From the NCBI GenBank assembly GCA_963798985.1, contig CAWCVL010000005.1:496001-560000 (forward strand): DNA of 64,000 nt, given 5' to 3'. Source of the DNA: JACCTU01 sp963798985 (GTDB taxonomy: Bacteria; Actinomycetota; Thermoleophilia; Gaiellales; Gaiellaceae). Each line of letters starts with the position of its first letter. Position 1 is the stretch's first letter. Under the pieces are notes generated by a model, which did not search any database, was not told where the DNA came from, and saw only the letters and a list, made by a program, of their open reading frames with translations. A program made the translations under genes and the position numbers. Positions 16,927 to 25,167 of the stretch are shown here, one piece after another.

Positions 16927-17532
16927 CTAGAACCCGTACCGCTCTTCGCGCCAGGGGTCGGCGTCGTTGTGGTACCCGTAGCGCTCCCAGAACCCCGGCT
17001 CGTCCGTTGCTCGCAGCTCGATCCCGCGGAGCCACTTCGCGCTCTTCCAGAAGTACTTGCCCGGGATCACGAGCCGGAGCGGCCAGCCGTGCTCGGGAGT
17101 GAGGGGCTCGCCGTCGGCCTCCGTTGCGAGCAGCGCGTTGTCGTCCTCGAGGAACTCGAGCGGAACGTTGGACGTGAAGCCCTGCTCGGCGTGCGCGACG
17201 ACGAAGCGCGCGCTCGGCTTCGGGCGCACGAGCTTCGCGAGCTCGCGCCAGTGCACGCCGCCGAAGCGCGCGTCGAACCGGCTCCAGCGCGTGACGCAGT
17301 GGATGTCCTGCACGTTCTCCGCCTTCGGCAGCGCGTTGAGCTCGTCCCAGCTCAGCGTGATCGGGTTCTCGACCTCGCCGAAGACGCGGAAGTCCCACGT
17401 CGCGAGGTCCGTGTCCGGCACCGAGCCGGCGTGCAGCACCGGCCACTTCTCCGTGAGGTACTGGCCCGGCGGGAGACGTGCGGGGTCGTACCCGGCGGCC
17501 GCGACCTTCTTTTCGGCTCTACCCCTGAACAC
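16927..17532 (-). CDS. Molybdopterin-dependent oxidoreductase (sulfite-oxidase/YedY-like fold)
   Basis: The 201-aa single-domain protein has the sulfite oxidase catalytic fold. The Mo-ligating cysteine is in VQDIHCVTRWSRFDARFGGV. Other family elements are VFGEVENPITLSWDEL, GFTSNVPLEFLED and HGWPLRLVIPGKYFWKSAKW. No Tat or Sec signal is visible, so it is likely cytosolic, unlike E. coli MsrP/YedY. The natural substrate is unknown. It starts with GTG 17532, only 20 bp from the divergent ygfZ start, and ends before its own terminator. Confidence 0.88.
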   Translation of the reverse strand: MFRGRAEKKVAAAGYDPARLPPGQYLTEKWPVLHAGSVPDTDLATWDFRVFGEVENPITLSWDELNALPKAENVQDIHCVTRWSRFDARFGGVHWRELAKLVRPKPSARFVVAHAEQGFTSNVPLEFLEDDNALLATEADGEPLTPEHGWPLRLVIPGKYFWKSAKWLRGIELRATDEPGFWERYGYHNDADPWREERYGF

Positions 17533-17552
17533 GGTGCCTACACTAATTACCG

Positions 17553-18335
17553 ATGAGAACCAGGACCGCGAAGCGGCCGCGCGCGTTCGTCCGCGTCGCG
17601 GGTCCCGACGCAGCCGACTACCTGCAGCGGATGCTCTCGAACGACGTCGAGGCGCTCGCGCCCGGCGAGAGCTGCGAGGCGCTGCTGCTCACGGCGAAGG
17701 CGCGGGTGATCGCGCCGCTGCGCGTCTTGCGGCGGGCGGCCGACGACTTCCTCCTGCTCACCGAGCCCGAGCTCGGCGATCGCGTCCGCGTCGAGCTCGT
17801 GCGCATGCGCCTGGCGGCGAAGGCGGAGGTCGAGCCCGAGGAGCACGCGTCGACGCTCGTCTTCGGCGAGCGCCCGCAGGGCGCGCTCCCGAACGCCGAC
17901 TACGGTCGCGAGGCCTGGGAGGTGCTCGACGCCGAGGTCGTCGGCGAGCCGCTCGAGCCGGAAGAGCTCGAGCGTCTGCGCATCGAGGCCGGCACGCCGC
18001 GCTTCGGCGCGGAGATCGACGACCGCGTGCTTCCCGCCGAAGCAGGGCTGACCGAACGCGCGGTCTCCTTCTCGAAGGGCTGCTACCCGGGTCAGGAGCC
18101 GATCGCGCGCCAGCACTACCGTGGCAAGCTCAACCGGCGGCTGCGCGTGCTCGACCTCGAAGGCGAGGTCGATCCCGACGCGGAGATCCGGCTCGGCGAG
18201 AAGGCGGTCGGCCGGGTGACGAGCGTCGTGCCCGGCCTCGCGCTCGCCTACGTGCGCACCGAGGTGCCGGACGACGCCGTCCTCGAGATCGGCGCCGCAA
18301 GGGCACGGCTACACTTGGCCCCCTCGCGCCCGTAG
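17553..18335 (+). CDS. ygfZ: Folate-binding YgfZ-like protein (iron-sulfur cluster repair/assembly)
   Basis: This 260-aa GcvT-like protein has AFVRVAGPDAADYLQRMLSN near the N-terminus and the YgfZ hallmark KGCYPGQEPIARQHYRGKLN (about residues 170-190) with its conserved cysteine. YgfZ supports folate-dependent iron-sulfur enzymes such as MiaB. The C-terminal barrel (VGRVTSVVPGLALAYVRTE) is present. The stop codon TAG (18333-18335) lies inside the following tRNA gene, so the two overlap by 10 bases. Divergent from the molybdopterin oxidoreductase with a 20-bp gap. Confidence 0.88.
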   Translation: MRTRTAKRPRAFVRVAGPDAADYLQRMLSNDVEALAPGESCEALLLTAKARVIAPLRVLRRAADDFLLLTEPELGDRVRVELVRMRLAAKAEVEPEEHASTLVFGERPQGALPNADYGREAWEVLDAEVVGEPLEPEELERLRIEAGTPRFGAEIDDRVLPAEAGLTERAVSFSKGCYPGQEPIARQHYRGKLNRRLRVLDLEGEVDPDAEIRLGEKAVGRVTSVVPGLALAYVRTEVPDDAVLEIGAARARLHLAPSRP

Positions 18336-18398
18336 CTCAGGGGATAGAGCGCTGCCCTGCGGAGGCAGAGGTCGCAAGTTCGAATCTTGCCGGGCGCA
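18326..18398 (+). tRNA. tRNA-Arg with anticodon GCG
   Basis: A full cloverleaf of 73 nt folds: acceptor GCGCCCG/CGGGCGC, D arm GCTC-AGGGGATA-GAGC, anticodon arm CTGCC-CTGCGGA-GGCAG, variable loop AGGTC, T arm GCAAG-TTCGAAT-CTTGC and discriminator A. CCA is not encoded. The anticodon reads GCG, pairing with CGC/CGU arginine codons. Bacteria normally use ACG (deaminated to ICG) or CCG in this body, so G34 is unusual. The body closely resembles tRNA-Arg(CCG). The first ten bases overlap the 3' end of ygfZ. Confidence 0.93.
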
Positions 18399-18427
18399 TC
18401 GCTCAACCACGTGGTTCAGAGGGGCAG

Positions 18428-19570
18428 ATGCGCGCAGAAGTACCGGTGCGTGTAGGCACCACCGGGTCCGAGCTCACCGAGTTGCTGCGGCAGCTCGTCG
18501 CGATCGATTCCGTGAACCCGTCACTCGTTCCTGGCGGCGCGGGTGAGGCGGCGATCGCGCGGTTTGTGGCGGGTTGGCTCGAGCGCGCCGGGCTTGAAGT
18601 GTCGCTCGAGGAGGCTGCACCTGGGCGGCCGAACGTGATCGCGGTCGCTCGGGGGACCGGTGGTGGTCGCACGCTGCTTCTGAACGCGCATACGGACACC
18701 GTCGGGGTCGGCGGGATGGAAGCGCCGCACGAGCCCCGTCTGGAAGATGGGCGGCTCTTCGGACGCGGCGCCTACGACATGAAGGCCGGTCTCGCGGCAG
18801 CGATGGTCGCGGCCGCCAACGCGCGCGGGCTCGCGGGTGATGTCGTGCTCGCCGCGGTGGTGGACGAGGAGGCGGCGGGTTCCGGGACGAAGTCGCTGCT
18901 GGCCTCCGGTCAGCGCGTGGACGCGGCGATCGTGACCGAACCGACCGAGCTGGACGTCGCGATCGCACACAAGGGCTTTGTCGGCTTCGAGATCGAGACG
19001 GCCGGGCGCGCCGCGCACGGCTCCCGGCCAGAGCGAGGGATCGATGCGATCGCGCGCATGGGACCCGTGCTCGTAGAGCTCTCAGCCCTCGCCGAACGCC
19101 TACGGGGCAGCGAGCGGCACCCCCTCTTGGGCTCGCAGTCGCTGCATACGTCCCTGATCGAGGGAGGCCAGGAGTACTCCAGCTATCCGGAGCGGTGTGT
19201 GCTGACCGCCGAATGGCGGACACTGCCGGGAGAATCGCCGACCGACGTTCGCGCTGAGCTTCGCGAGCTGATTGCGCGCAGCGGCGCCGACGCCGAGTTA
19301 CGGGTGACGTTCACAGGGGATCCCTTCGAGGTCAGCCAAGACGAAGAGATCGTCCAACTCGTGCAGCGCCATTCGGGAGCGGCGATTGTCGGTGTTCCCT
19401 ACTGGGCGGACTCGGCGCTGCTCGCCGCGGCCGGAATTCCGACAGTGCTGTTCGGCCCACGCGGCGGAGGTGAGCACGAGACCGTCGAATGGGTCGAACT
19501 CGCTTCGGTAGAACAGCTAACAGACGTGCTTCTTATGGTCGCGCGCGAGTTCAGCGGCACCGCGCGCTGA
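18428..19570 (+). CDS. M20-family metallopeptidase (ArgE/DapE/CPG2-like)
   Basis: The 380-aa protein is a zinc-dependent deacylase or carboxypeptidase. Metal and catalytic motifs: LLLNAHTDTVGVGG (His, Asp), LFGRGAYDMKAGLAAAM (bridging Asp), VVDEEAAGSGTKSLL (catalytic Glu and ligand), AIVTEPTEL and FGPRGGGEHETVEWVEL (C-terminal His). The dimerisation domain is in the middle (FEIETAGRAAHGSRPERG). The ATG at 18428 follows AGAGGGGC. The frame is intact. The substrate (N-acetylated amino acid or peptide) cannot be fixed. It lies 30 bp after the tRNA and converges with the DUF389 gene. Confidence 0.88.
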   Translation: MRAEVPVRVGTTGSELTELLRQLVAIDSVNPSLVPGGAGEAAIARFVAGWLERAGLEVSLEEAAPGRPNVIAVARGTGGGRTLLLNAHTDTVGVGGMEAPHEPRLEDGRLFGRGAYDMKAGLAAAMVAAANARGLAGDVVLAAVVDEEAAGSGTKSLLASGQRVDAAIVTEPTELDVAIAHKGFVGFEIETAGRAAHGSRPERGIDAIARMGPVLVELSALAERLRGSERHPLLGSQSLHTSLIEGGQEYSSYPERCVLTAEWRTLPGESPTDVRAELRELIARSGADAELRVTFTGDPFEVSQDEEIVQLVQRHSGAAIVGVPYWADSALLAAAGIPTVLFGPRGGGEHETVEWVELASVEQLTDVLLMVAREFSGTAR

Positions 19571-19587
19571 TTGCGGTTGGCCGGCCC

Positions 19588-20523
19588 TCAGCGAACTGAC
19601 TGCGCCGCCCGTCTGCGCCGAACATAGAAGGCGCGCTGGATTGCGAGCGTGGTGACGCCTGCGACCACGATCGCGACCAGATTGATGCCGAGCTGGGACG
19701 CAGCGCCGGCGAACTCGTCCCAGTCGCGGTACGCGGCTGCAACGCCGACGTTCGCCGCGGCTGGGATCGTCGTCACCGAGATCAGGACGCCGATCAGCGC
19801 GCCGGACTTCGCGGTCGAAAGCGAGAGCACGCCCGCGATGCCGGCGAGCACGGCGACGATGACCGAGAACAGATCGGGGCTGGAGATGAACAGCGTGGCC
19901 GGGTGGTCGGCAAGCTCGTCGGGGCCTCGGTCGGCGACGCGGAGCAGCAGCGTCCCGAGGTACGTCGCTGCGATCGCGGCCGGGAAGCCCACGGCCAGCG
20001 CAATCAGCGACCGGCGGGCCAGCGCCAGGCGGCGTTCCACGAGTGCCACGCAGAGGCCCGCGAGCGGCCCGAACTCCGGCCCGACGACCATCGCGCCGAT
20101 GATCAAGATCACCGAGTCGGTCAGGATCCCGACCCCGGCGATCAGCGTCGCGAGCACCATGAACGCGAGGAAGCTGCCCGAGAGCTCCGCGCTCTCGGAG
20201 GTGCGGCTCTCGACCTCCTCCCAAACGACGGCGTCGGCCGGCGAGCCTGCAGCGGCGTCCTCGGCAGCGCGCGCGGCGGTCGAGATGGAGGTGTCGATCG
20301 TCTCGATTGCGATCGTGCCCTCCTCAGCGAGACCAAGGTCGCGCAGCTCGGCGAGGACGACACTGGCGTCTTCACGGGCGACGTCGCAGAGGATCAGATC
20401 ACCGCTCGGATGGCGCGCCGCGCCGGGAAGGTGGACGACGTTGATCACGGACGCCTTCCGCTCGAGTGCGGCGAGGACGCGTTCGGCAAGCGCGGGAGGC
20501 GCGACCATGCGCAGATGGATCAT
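19588..20523 (-). CDS. DUF389 membrane protein
   Basis: This 311-aa protein has a soluble N-terminal part (about 1-125) followed by five or six hydrophobic segments. The family core is LIIGAMVVGPEFGPLAGLCV; also present are SLIALAVGFPAAIAATYLG, LFSVIVAVLAGIAGVLSLST and GALIGVLISVTTIPAAANVG. DUF389 proteins (TIGR00341-like) are widespread in actinobacteria without a firm function. Transport or stress sensing has been suggested. It is divergent from the ornithine cyclodeaminase family gene by 23 bp. Confidence 0.85.
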   Translation of the reverse strand: MIHLRMVAPPALAERVLAALERKASVINVVHLPGAARHPSGDLILCDVAREDASVVLAELRDLGLAEEGTIAIETIDTSISTAARAAEDAAAGSPADAVVWEEVESRTSESAELSGSFLAFMVLATLIAGVGILTDSVILIIGAMVVGPEFGPLAGLCVALVERRLALARRSLIALAVGFPAAIAATYLGTLLLRVADRGPDELADHPATLFISSPDLFSVIVAVLAGIAGVLSLSTAKSGALIGVLISVTTIPAAANVGVAAAYRDWDEFAGAASQLGINLVAIVVAGVTTLAIQRAFYVRRRRAAQSVR

Positions 20524-20546
20524 CTGCGGATCGTAGAGTCCGGCAC

Positions 20547-21476
20547 ATGCCGCTTTACCTGAGCGAGAGCGAGGTCGCCGAGCTGCTCTCGCCGCGCGAG
20601 GCGCTCGACGCGATCGAGGCGTGCTTCATCCGGCTCGCCCGCGGCGTCGTCGAGAACCGGCCCCGAGCCCGGGTCCCGCTGGAGGACGGCGTCTTCGCCT
20701 ACATGGCCGCGGCCGACCAGGAGCTCGGGCTCGCCGGGCTCAAGACCTACGCCTGGCTTCCGGGCGGCACGCCGTTCGTCGTCGTGCTCTTCGATCTCGC
20801 GAGCGCGCAGCTCGCGGCGGTGATCGAGGCGGACAAGCTCGGGCAGCTGCGGACCGGCGCCGCAAGCGGCGTCGCCGCGAAGTTCCTCGCGAAGTCGGAC
20901 GCCTCAACGCTTGGTGTGATCGGCTGCGGCTGGCAGGCCGAGTCGCAGGTCGCCTGCATCCGCGAGGCGGTTCCCGCGATCGATCGTGTCGTCGCGTACT
21001 GCCGGTCGGAGGAGCGGCTCGACGAGTTCTGCGCGCGTGTCGGTGCAGAGGCCGGCGAGTCGCACCGCGACGCGGGCGAGCAGGACGTCGTCGTCACCGT
21101 CACGACGTCGAAGGACCCTGTGCTGCGAGGCGAGTGGCTGCAGCCCGGCGCGCTCGTCTGCGCGGTCGGTGCGAACGACCCGAACGCGCGCGAGCTCGAC
21201 AACGCGGTGCTGGAGCGTGCGACCTTCGTGTGCTGCGACTCGCGCGAGCAGGCCAAGCTCGAGTCGGGCGACCTGATCGATCCGGTCGAGCAGGGGCTGC
21301 TCGACTGGCTCGAGGTGTACGAGCTGCAGGACATCGTGGCGGGCGAGGTCAGCGGACGCGAGAGCGACGAGGACATCGTCGTGTTCAAGTCCAACGGGAT
21401 CGCCGCCTGGGACGTCGCGGTGGGGGCAGCCGTGGTCGGGCGCGCGCGCGAGCGCGGCGCCGGCCGCGAGCTGTAG
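20547..21476 (+). CDS. Ornithine cyclodeaminase / alanine dehydrogenase / ketimine reductase family protein
   Basis: The 309-aa NAD(P)-dependent protein of the OCD/mu-crystallin family starts MPLYLSESEVAELLSPREAL. Substrate-side residues are in RPRARVPLEDGVFAYM and GLAGLKTYAW. The family helix is ADKLGQLRTGAASGVAAKFL, followed by the Rossmann motif LGVIGCGWQAESQVACIREA. Later elements are AVGANDPNARELDNAVL and VVFKSNGIAAWDVAVGA. Members act on ornithine, alanine, ketimines or similar imino acids; the exact substrate is open. The ATG lies 23 bp from the divergent DUF389 gene. Confidence 0.87.
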   Translation: MPLYLSESEVAELLSPREALDAIEACFIRLARGVVENRPRARVPLEDGVFAYMAAADQELGLAGLKTYAWLPGGTPFVVVLFDLASAQLAAVIEADKLGQLRTGAASGVAAKFLAKSDASTLGVIGCGWQAESQVACIREAVPAIDRVVAYCRSEERLDEFCARVGAEAGESHRDAGEQDVVVTVTTSKDPVLRGEWLQPGALVCAVGANDPNARELDNAVLERATFVCCDSREQAKLESGDLIDPVEQGLLDWLEVYELQDIVAGEVSGRESDEDIVVFKSNGIAAWDVAVGAAVVGRARERGAGREL

Positions 21477-21734
21477 CTACACCGAAGTCATCGTCGTCCG
21501 CACGGACTCGATCGTGTCGTTCCCGAGCGCGCGGATGAGGTCCGGGTTCTCCAGCAGCCGCCGAAGCTGCTGGGGGGTCGTGCGATTCAGGATGTAGCGG
21601 TCGTTCAGGATGTCATCGAGCGAGCGACCACGGTCGTGCTCGCGGATCACATAGGCGGCGAGCCGGTCTTCCTGGCTCGGTCGCTCGAAGAGGAACGCAA
21701 GCGGGTTCCGAAAGAACTGCGAGAAGCGCCCCAC
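21477..21734 (-). CDS. Conserved small protein of unknown function
   Basis: This 85-aa soluble protein starts at GTG 21734 (MGRFSQFFRNPLAFLFERPS) and contains YVIREHDRGRSLDDILNDRY and QLRRLLENPDLIRALGNDTI. The regular helices and charged composition look like a genuine, compact helical protein rather than a shadow frame. I do not recognise a family with known function. It is divergent from the next gene by only 19 bp and overlaps no other gene. Confidence 0.65.
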   Translation of the reverse strand: MGRFSQFFRNPLAFLFERPSQEDRLAAYVIREHDRGRSLDDILNDRYILNRTTPQQLRRLLENPDLIRALGNDTIESVRTTMTSV

Positions 21735-21753
21735 GGGCCGTATCGTAGACCCT

Positions 21754-22101
21754 GTGAGGCGGAGGGCGACTTCCGGGCGGTTCGCGGAGCGGGAGATCCG
21801 AGGATTCGACGACGCGGGCGCCGAGGAGCGCATCGTCGTCTGGATCGAGCGGCGGGAAGGAGCGCTCTGGGCCGTGGGGCGCGCGGTCAACCCGCAGCAC
21901 CGTTCCTCCGACGAGCCTCGCGCCGACGACTACGCGTTCGAGGGCCACGAGCTCGAAGACGCGCTCGAGAAGGCGAACGAGGTGCTCGAGGACGACCTCC
22001 GCGTCTCGGAGGACGACGGGCGACCGCAGCACATCGCGCCGTTCACGCGCAAAGAGCTGCTCGGCCCGCTCGAGCGCTGGTTCTTCGGAAGACGCGCCTA
22101 G
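21754..22101 (+). CDS. Conserved small protein of unknown function
   Basis: The 115-aa protein starts at GTG 21754 and has a basic N-terminus (RRRATSGRFAEREIRGF). An acidic middle follows (HELEDALEKANEVLEDDLRV), then a hydrophobic-basic end (FTRKELLGPLERWFFGRRA). No signal peptide or membrane span is present. The family is unknown to me. It shares a 19-bp divergent promoter gap with the 85-aa gene, so the two could be co-regulated. A hairpin at 22152-22169 may end its transcript. Confidence 0.6.
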   Translation: MRRRATSGRFAEREIRGFDDAGAEERIVVWIERREGALWAVGRAVNPQHRSSDEPRADDYAFEGHELEDALEKANEVLEDDLRVSEDDGRPQHIAPFTRKELLGPLERWFFGRRA

Positions 22102-22151
22102 CCGCTACCGCGGTCGAGGTTGTCGTGTCGACCGTACGAGTTCGCCGCGGA

Positions 22152-22169
22152 GGCGTGGCTTGCCACGCC
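22152..22169 (+). terminator. Hairpin downstream of the 115-aa gene
   Basis: GGCGTGGC-TT-GCCACGCC is a perfect 8-bp stem 50 bases past the stop. No T-tract follows. The loop is very short, so the top pair would open in RNA. It could act as a terminator or just be a palindrome. Confidence 0.4.
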
Positions 22170-22204
22170 GGGAGCTACTGCGGCGAGGGTCCGCTGCGAT
22201 CAAT

Positions 22205-22233
22205 CCGAAGAAAGTGCGAAGCACTTTCTTCGG
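22205..22233. terminator. Perfect 13-bp palindrome, terminator-like
   Basis: CCGAAGAAAGTGC (22205-22217), loop GAA, GCACTTTCTTCGG (22221-22233). It directly abuts the stop codon of the minus-strand 81-aa gene (22234-22236). It has the same layout as 13771-13799: CCG/CGG ends, GC-GNA-GC apex, and A- and T-rich arms. It can serve both strands. Confidence 0.7.
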
Positions 22234-22479
22234 CTAGCCGACCGGCGGGCGGATGTAGATGACGCCTTCGTGCTTGATCGGCACGAATGGCGCGCCGAGG
22301 TTCATCACGACCTGCTCGACGTCGGCGTAGACATCGTCGCCCTCGCCGTCGCTGTCCAGTGGGATCTCGATCTCGACCTCGCCGAGCGGGCGGGCGGAGT
22401 GGCCGTGCTCCTGCAGCGTCGCCAGCAGGCGGTCCCGGTCGGGAATCCGCGCGGCCTCGACGTGGACGGGGTCGGTCAT
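22234..22479 (-). CDS. Conserved small protein of unknown function
   Basis: The 81-aa protein starts at ATG 22479: TDPVHVEAARIPDRDRLLAT, LGEVEIEIPLDSDGEGDDVY, FVPIKHEGVIYIRPPVG. A mixed alpha/beta composition with a GVIYIRP end suggests a small folded domain. No function is recognised. It is followed at once by the palindrome at 22205-22233 and is divergent from the aldehyde dehydrogenase by 61 bp. Confidence 0.6.
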   Translation of the reverse strand: MTDPVHVEAARIPDRDRLLATLQEHGHSARPLGEVEIEIPLDSDGEGDDVYADVEQVVMNLGAPFVPIKHEGVIYIRPPVG

Positions 22480-22540
22480 CACACGACCCTACCCCCTTCG
22501 CGTCGTCGGGAAAACGGGCTGCTCGGATAGATTCCCCGCG

Positions 22541-24013
22541 ATGGCGGTCGCCACCGAGCGCGAGTACGGGCTCTTCATCGCCGGCGAGTTCGCGGAGCCT
22601 GCCTCCGGCGAGGTTCGCGAGCTGAGCGAGCCCGCGAGCGGAGAGCCCCTCGCACGCGCTGCGATGGCGAACGAGGTCGACGTCGACCGCGCCGTTGACG
22701 CAGCGCGCGCGGCGCTCGAGGGGCCGTGGGCGAAGACGCCGCCGAACGAGCGGTCCCGGCTCCTCCACGCGCTCGCCGACGCGATCGTCGCGAACCGCAA
22801 GGAACTCGCCGACCTGGAAGCGCGGAACGTCGGCAAGGCGATCTCGTCGGTCAAGGCGGAGATCTCGGGCGCCGTCGAGCACTTCCGGTTCTTCGCCTCG
22901 GCGATCGCGTCGATCGCGGGACGCTCGAACCCCGTCGGCGGCTCGCTCCTCTTCTACTCGCAGAAGGAGCCGGTCGGCGTCTGCGCTCAGATCGTCCCCT
23001 GGAACTACCCCTTCCTGATGACGACGTGGAAGCTGGCGCCTGCGCTCGCCGCGGGTTGCACGATCGTGCTGAAGCCCGATCCCCAGACGCCGCTGACCGC
23101 GCTTCGACTCGCCGAGCTCGCGATCGAGGTCGGCTTCCCGCCGGGAGTCCTCAACGTCGTTCCCGGTGACGGTCCGACGACGGGCTCGTACCTCGTGCGG
23201 CATCCGGGCGTCGACAAGGTCGCGTTCACCGGCTCGACCAAGACGGGCGGCGAGATCATGCGGCTCTGCTCCGACCCGATCAAGCGCCTGACCCTCGAGC
23301 TGGGCGGGAAGAGCCCGAACCTCCTCTTCGCCGACGCCGACCTCGCCGACGCGATCCCGAGCGCGGCCTTCTCGATCTACTACGCCGCCGGGCAGAGCTG
23401 CGAGGCGCGCTCGCGGTTGCTCGTCGAGCGCTCGATCTACGACGACGTCGTCGCGCAGCTGGCGGACAAGGCCGGCGCGATCAAGGTGGGCGACCCGCTC
23501 GACCCGGAGACGCAGATGGGCTCGCTGATCAGCACGGGCCACCGCGACCGGGTGCACGGCTTCGTCGAGCGCGGTCGCGACGCGGGCGTCGAGGTCGTGA
23601 CCGGCGGCGAGCACGGTGAGGGCAAGGGCGCGTTCTACAAGCCGACCGTCCTCGCGCAGGTCGAGAACTCGATGGAGGTCGCGCAGGAGGAGATCTTCGG
23701 CCCCGTCGTCGCGGTGATCCCGTTCGACGACGAGAAGGACGCGGCGCGGATCGCGAACGACACGAAGTACGGGCTGTTCGCAACGGTGTGGACCGGCGAC
23801 CCCGCGCGCGGTCACCGGCTCGCCCGGCAGATCAAGTCCGGGATGGTCGGGATCAACACGCCCTACACCGCGTTCCCCGGCATCCCGTTCGGGGGCTACA
23901 AGCAGTCGGGCTTCGGTCGCGAGCTCGGCCTCGAGACGCTCGAGGACTACCTCGAGACGAAGAGCGTGCTCGTCTCGACGAGCGCGAGGCCGTACAACCC
24001 CTTCCAGCTCTAA
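22541..24013 (+). CDS. NAD(P)-dependent aldehyde dehydrogenase
   Basis: The 490-aa protein has ALDH-superfamily motifs in order: QIVPWNYPFLMTTWKLAPAL, NVVPGDGPTTGSYL, VAFTGSTKTGGEIM (nucleotide site), LTLELGGKSPNLLFADADL (general-base Glu), YYAAGQSCEARSRLLVE (catalytic Cys), EEIFGPVVAVIPF and GIPFGGYKQSGFGRELGLE. It oxidises an aldehyde to an acid. The sequence resembles betaine-aldehyde or gamma-aminobutyraldehyde-type enzymes, but the substrate is not certain. The frame is intact. A transporter gene follows immediately. Confidence 0.93.
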   Translation: MAVATEREYGLFIAGEFAEPASGEVRELSEPASGEPLARAAMANEVDVDRAVDAARAALEGPWAKTPPNERSRLLHALADAIVANRKELADLEARNVGKAISSVKAEISGAVEHFRFFASAIASIAGRSNPVGGSLLFYSQKEPVGVCAQIVPWNYPFLMTTWKLAPALAAGCTIVLKPDPQTPLTALRLAELAIEVGFPPGVLNVVPGDGPTTGSYLVRHPGVDKVAFTGSTKTGGEIMRLCSDPIKRLTLELGGKSPNLLFADADLADAIPSAAFSIYYAAGQSCEARSRLLVERSIYDDVVAQLADKAGAIKVGDPLDPETQMGSLISTGHRDRVHGFVERGRDAGVEVVTGGEHGEGKGAFYKPTVLAQVENSMEVAQEEIFGPVVAVIPFDDEKDAARIANDTKYGLFATVWTGDPARGHRLARQIKSGMVGINTPYTAFPGIPFGGYKQSGFGRELGLETLEDYLETKSVLVSTSARPYNPFQL

Positions 24014-24039
24014 CGGGACGCTCGCGGTACCGCTGGGCG

Positions 24040-25167
24040 GTGCTCGCCGCGGGCACGGCGGCGCAGGCGAGCTTTTCCACGATCACGCTCGGGCTGCCGG
24101 CGATGGCGCCGGCGCTTCGGGAGGAGTACGACCTCGGCCTGCAGGGCGTCGGGCTCTTCCTCGCAGCGGAGTGGGTCGGGCTCACGCTCGCGCTGCTCCC
24201 GTGGGGGCTCGTGACCGACCGGATCGGCGAGCGTCGTGCGCTCGCGATCGGGCTCGCGTGCTGCGGCCTGCTCGTCGCGTCGATGGGACTGCTCGAGTCG
24301 GCGCTCGCAGCTGCCGCCGTGCTCGCGCTCGCCGCTGCGGCCGGCGCGAGCGTCCAGTCCGCGAGCGGCCGCGCGGTGATGCAGTGGTTCGGCCCGAGCG
24401 AGCGAGGCCTCGCCTTCGGGGTGCGCCAGACGGCCGTTCCGGTCGGCGGTGTCATCGGAGCGCTCGTGCTGCCGCGCCTTGCCGAGTCGTCGGGCGTCGG
24501 CGCGGCGTTCCTGTTCCTCGGCGGGTTCTGCGTCGTGACCGCGCTGATCGGCTACACCGTCGTGCGCGAGCTGCCGAGCGAAGGCGTGCAGCCGGCGGAG
24601 CTCGAGTGGACGCTGCGCGACCGGCGCCTCTGGTTGCTCTCCGGAGGAAGCGGCCTCTACGTGACGGCCCAGATGGTGCTCTTCAGCTTCCTCGTTCTCT
24701 ACCTGCACGACGAGCGCGGCTACTCGGCGGCCGGTGCCGCCGGCGTGCTCGCCGTGTCGCAGGCGGTCGCGATGGTCTTTCGGATCGGCGCCGGCCGCTG
24801 GTCGGACGTGATCGGGTCGCGCATCGTGCCGCTGCGGCGGATTGGTCTTGCGACGACGGTGGTCTTCGCCGCCGCGGCGATCTTGCTCGACGCCTCGAAC
24901 GCCGTCGTCGTGCCGCTGCTCGTGCTCGCGACCGCGTTGTCCGCAGCGTGGAACGGGCTCTCGTTCGTCGCGGCCGCAGAGCTCGCGGGGACCGCGCGAA
25001 GCGGAGCGGCGATCGGGTTCCAGCAGACGGTGCTGTCCGTGTCGGGCGTCGTCGTGCCGCCGCTCTTCGCGACGCTCGTCGCGTTCAGCTCGTGGCGCGC
25101 CGGGTTCGCGCTCGCCGCGCTCGCACCGCTGGCCGGTTGGGTGCTGCTCGGCCGGGTGCGGGCGTGA
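24040..25167 (+). CDS. MFS transporter, 12-TM type
   Basis: The frame runs from inside the aldehyde dehydrogenase end to 25167 without interruption. Conserved features are LPWGLVTDRIGERRALAIGL (MFS A-like loop between TM2 and TM3), RGLAFGVRQTAVPVGGVIG and SGAAIGFQQTVLSVSGVVVP. The start is unclear: GTG 24040 is the first usual start codon, but the expected RYRWAV segment lies just before it. The true start is therefore probably 5-10 codons upstream, possibly hidden by a small error near the ALDH stop. Substrate unknown; co-transcription with the ALDH gene is likely. Confidence 0.85.
   Translation: MLAAGTAAQASFSTITLGLPAMAPALREEYDLGLQGVGLFLAAEWVGLTLALLPWGLVTDRIGERRALAIGLACCGLLVASMGLLESALAAAAVLALAAAAGASVQSASGRAVMQWFGPSERGLAFGVRQTAVPVGGVIGALVLPRLAESSGVGAAFLFLGGFCVVTALIGYTVVRELPSEGVQPAELEWTLRDRRLWLLSGGSGLYVTAQMVLFSFLVLYLHDERGYSAAGAAGVLAVSQAVAMVFRIGAGRWSDVIGSRIVPLRRIGLATTVVFAAAAILLDASNAVVVPLLVLATALSAAWNGLSFVAAAELAGTARSGAAIGFQQTVLSVSGVVVPPLFATLVAFSSWRAGFALAALAPLAGWVLLGRVRA

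Noticed and set aside
22152..22169. The 8-bp palindrome as a regulator site
   Set aside because: It lies downstream of one gene and over 300 bp from any start. A terminator role or chance is more likely.
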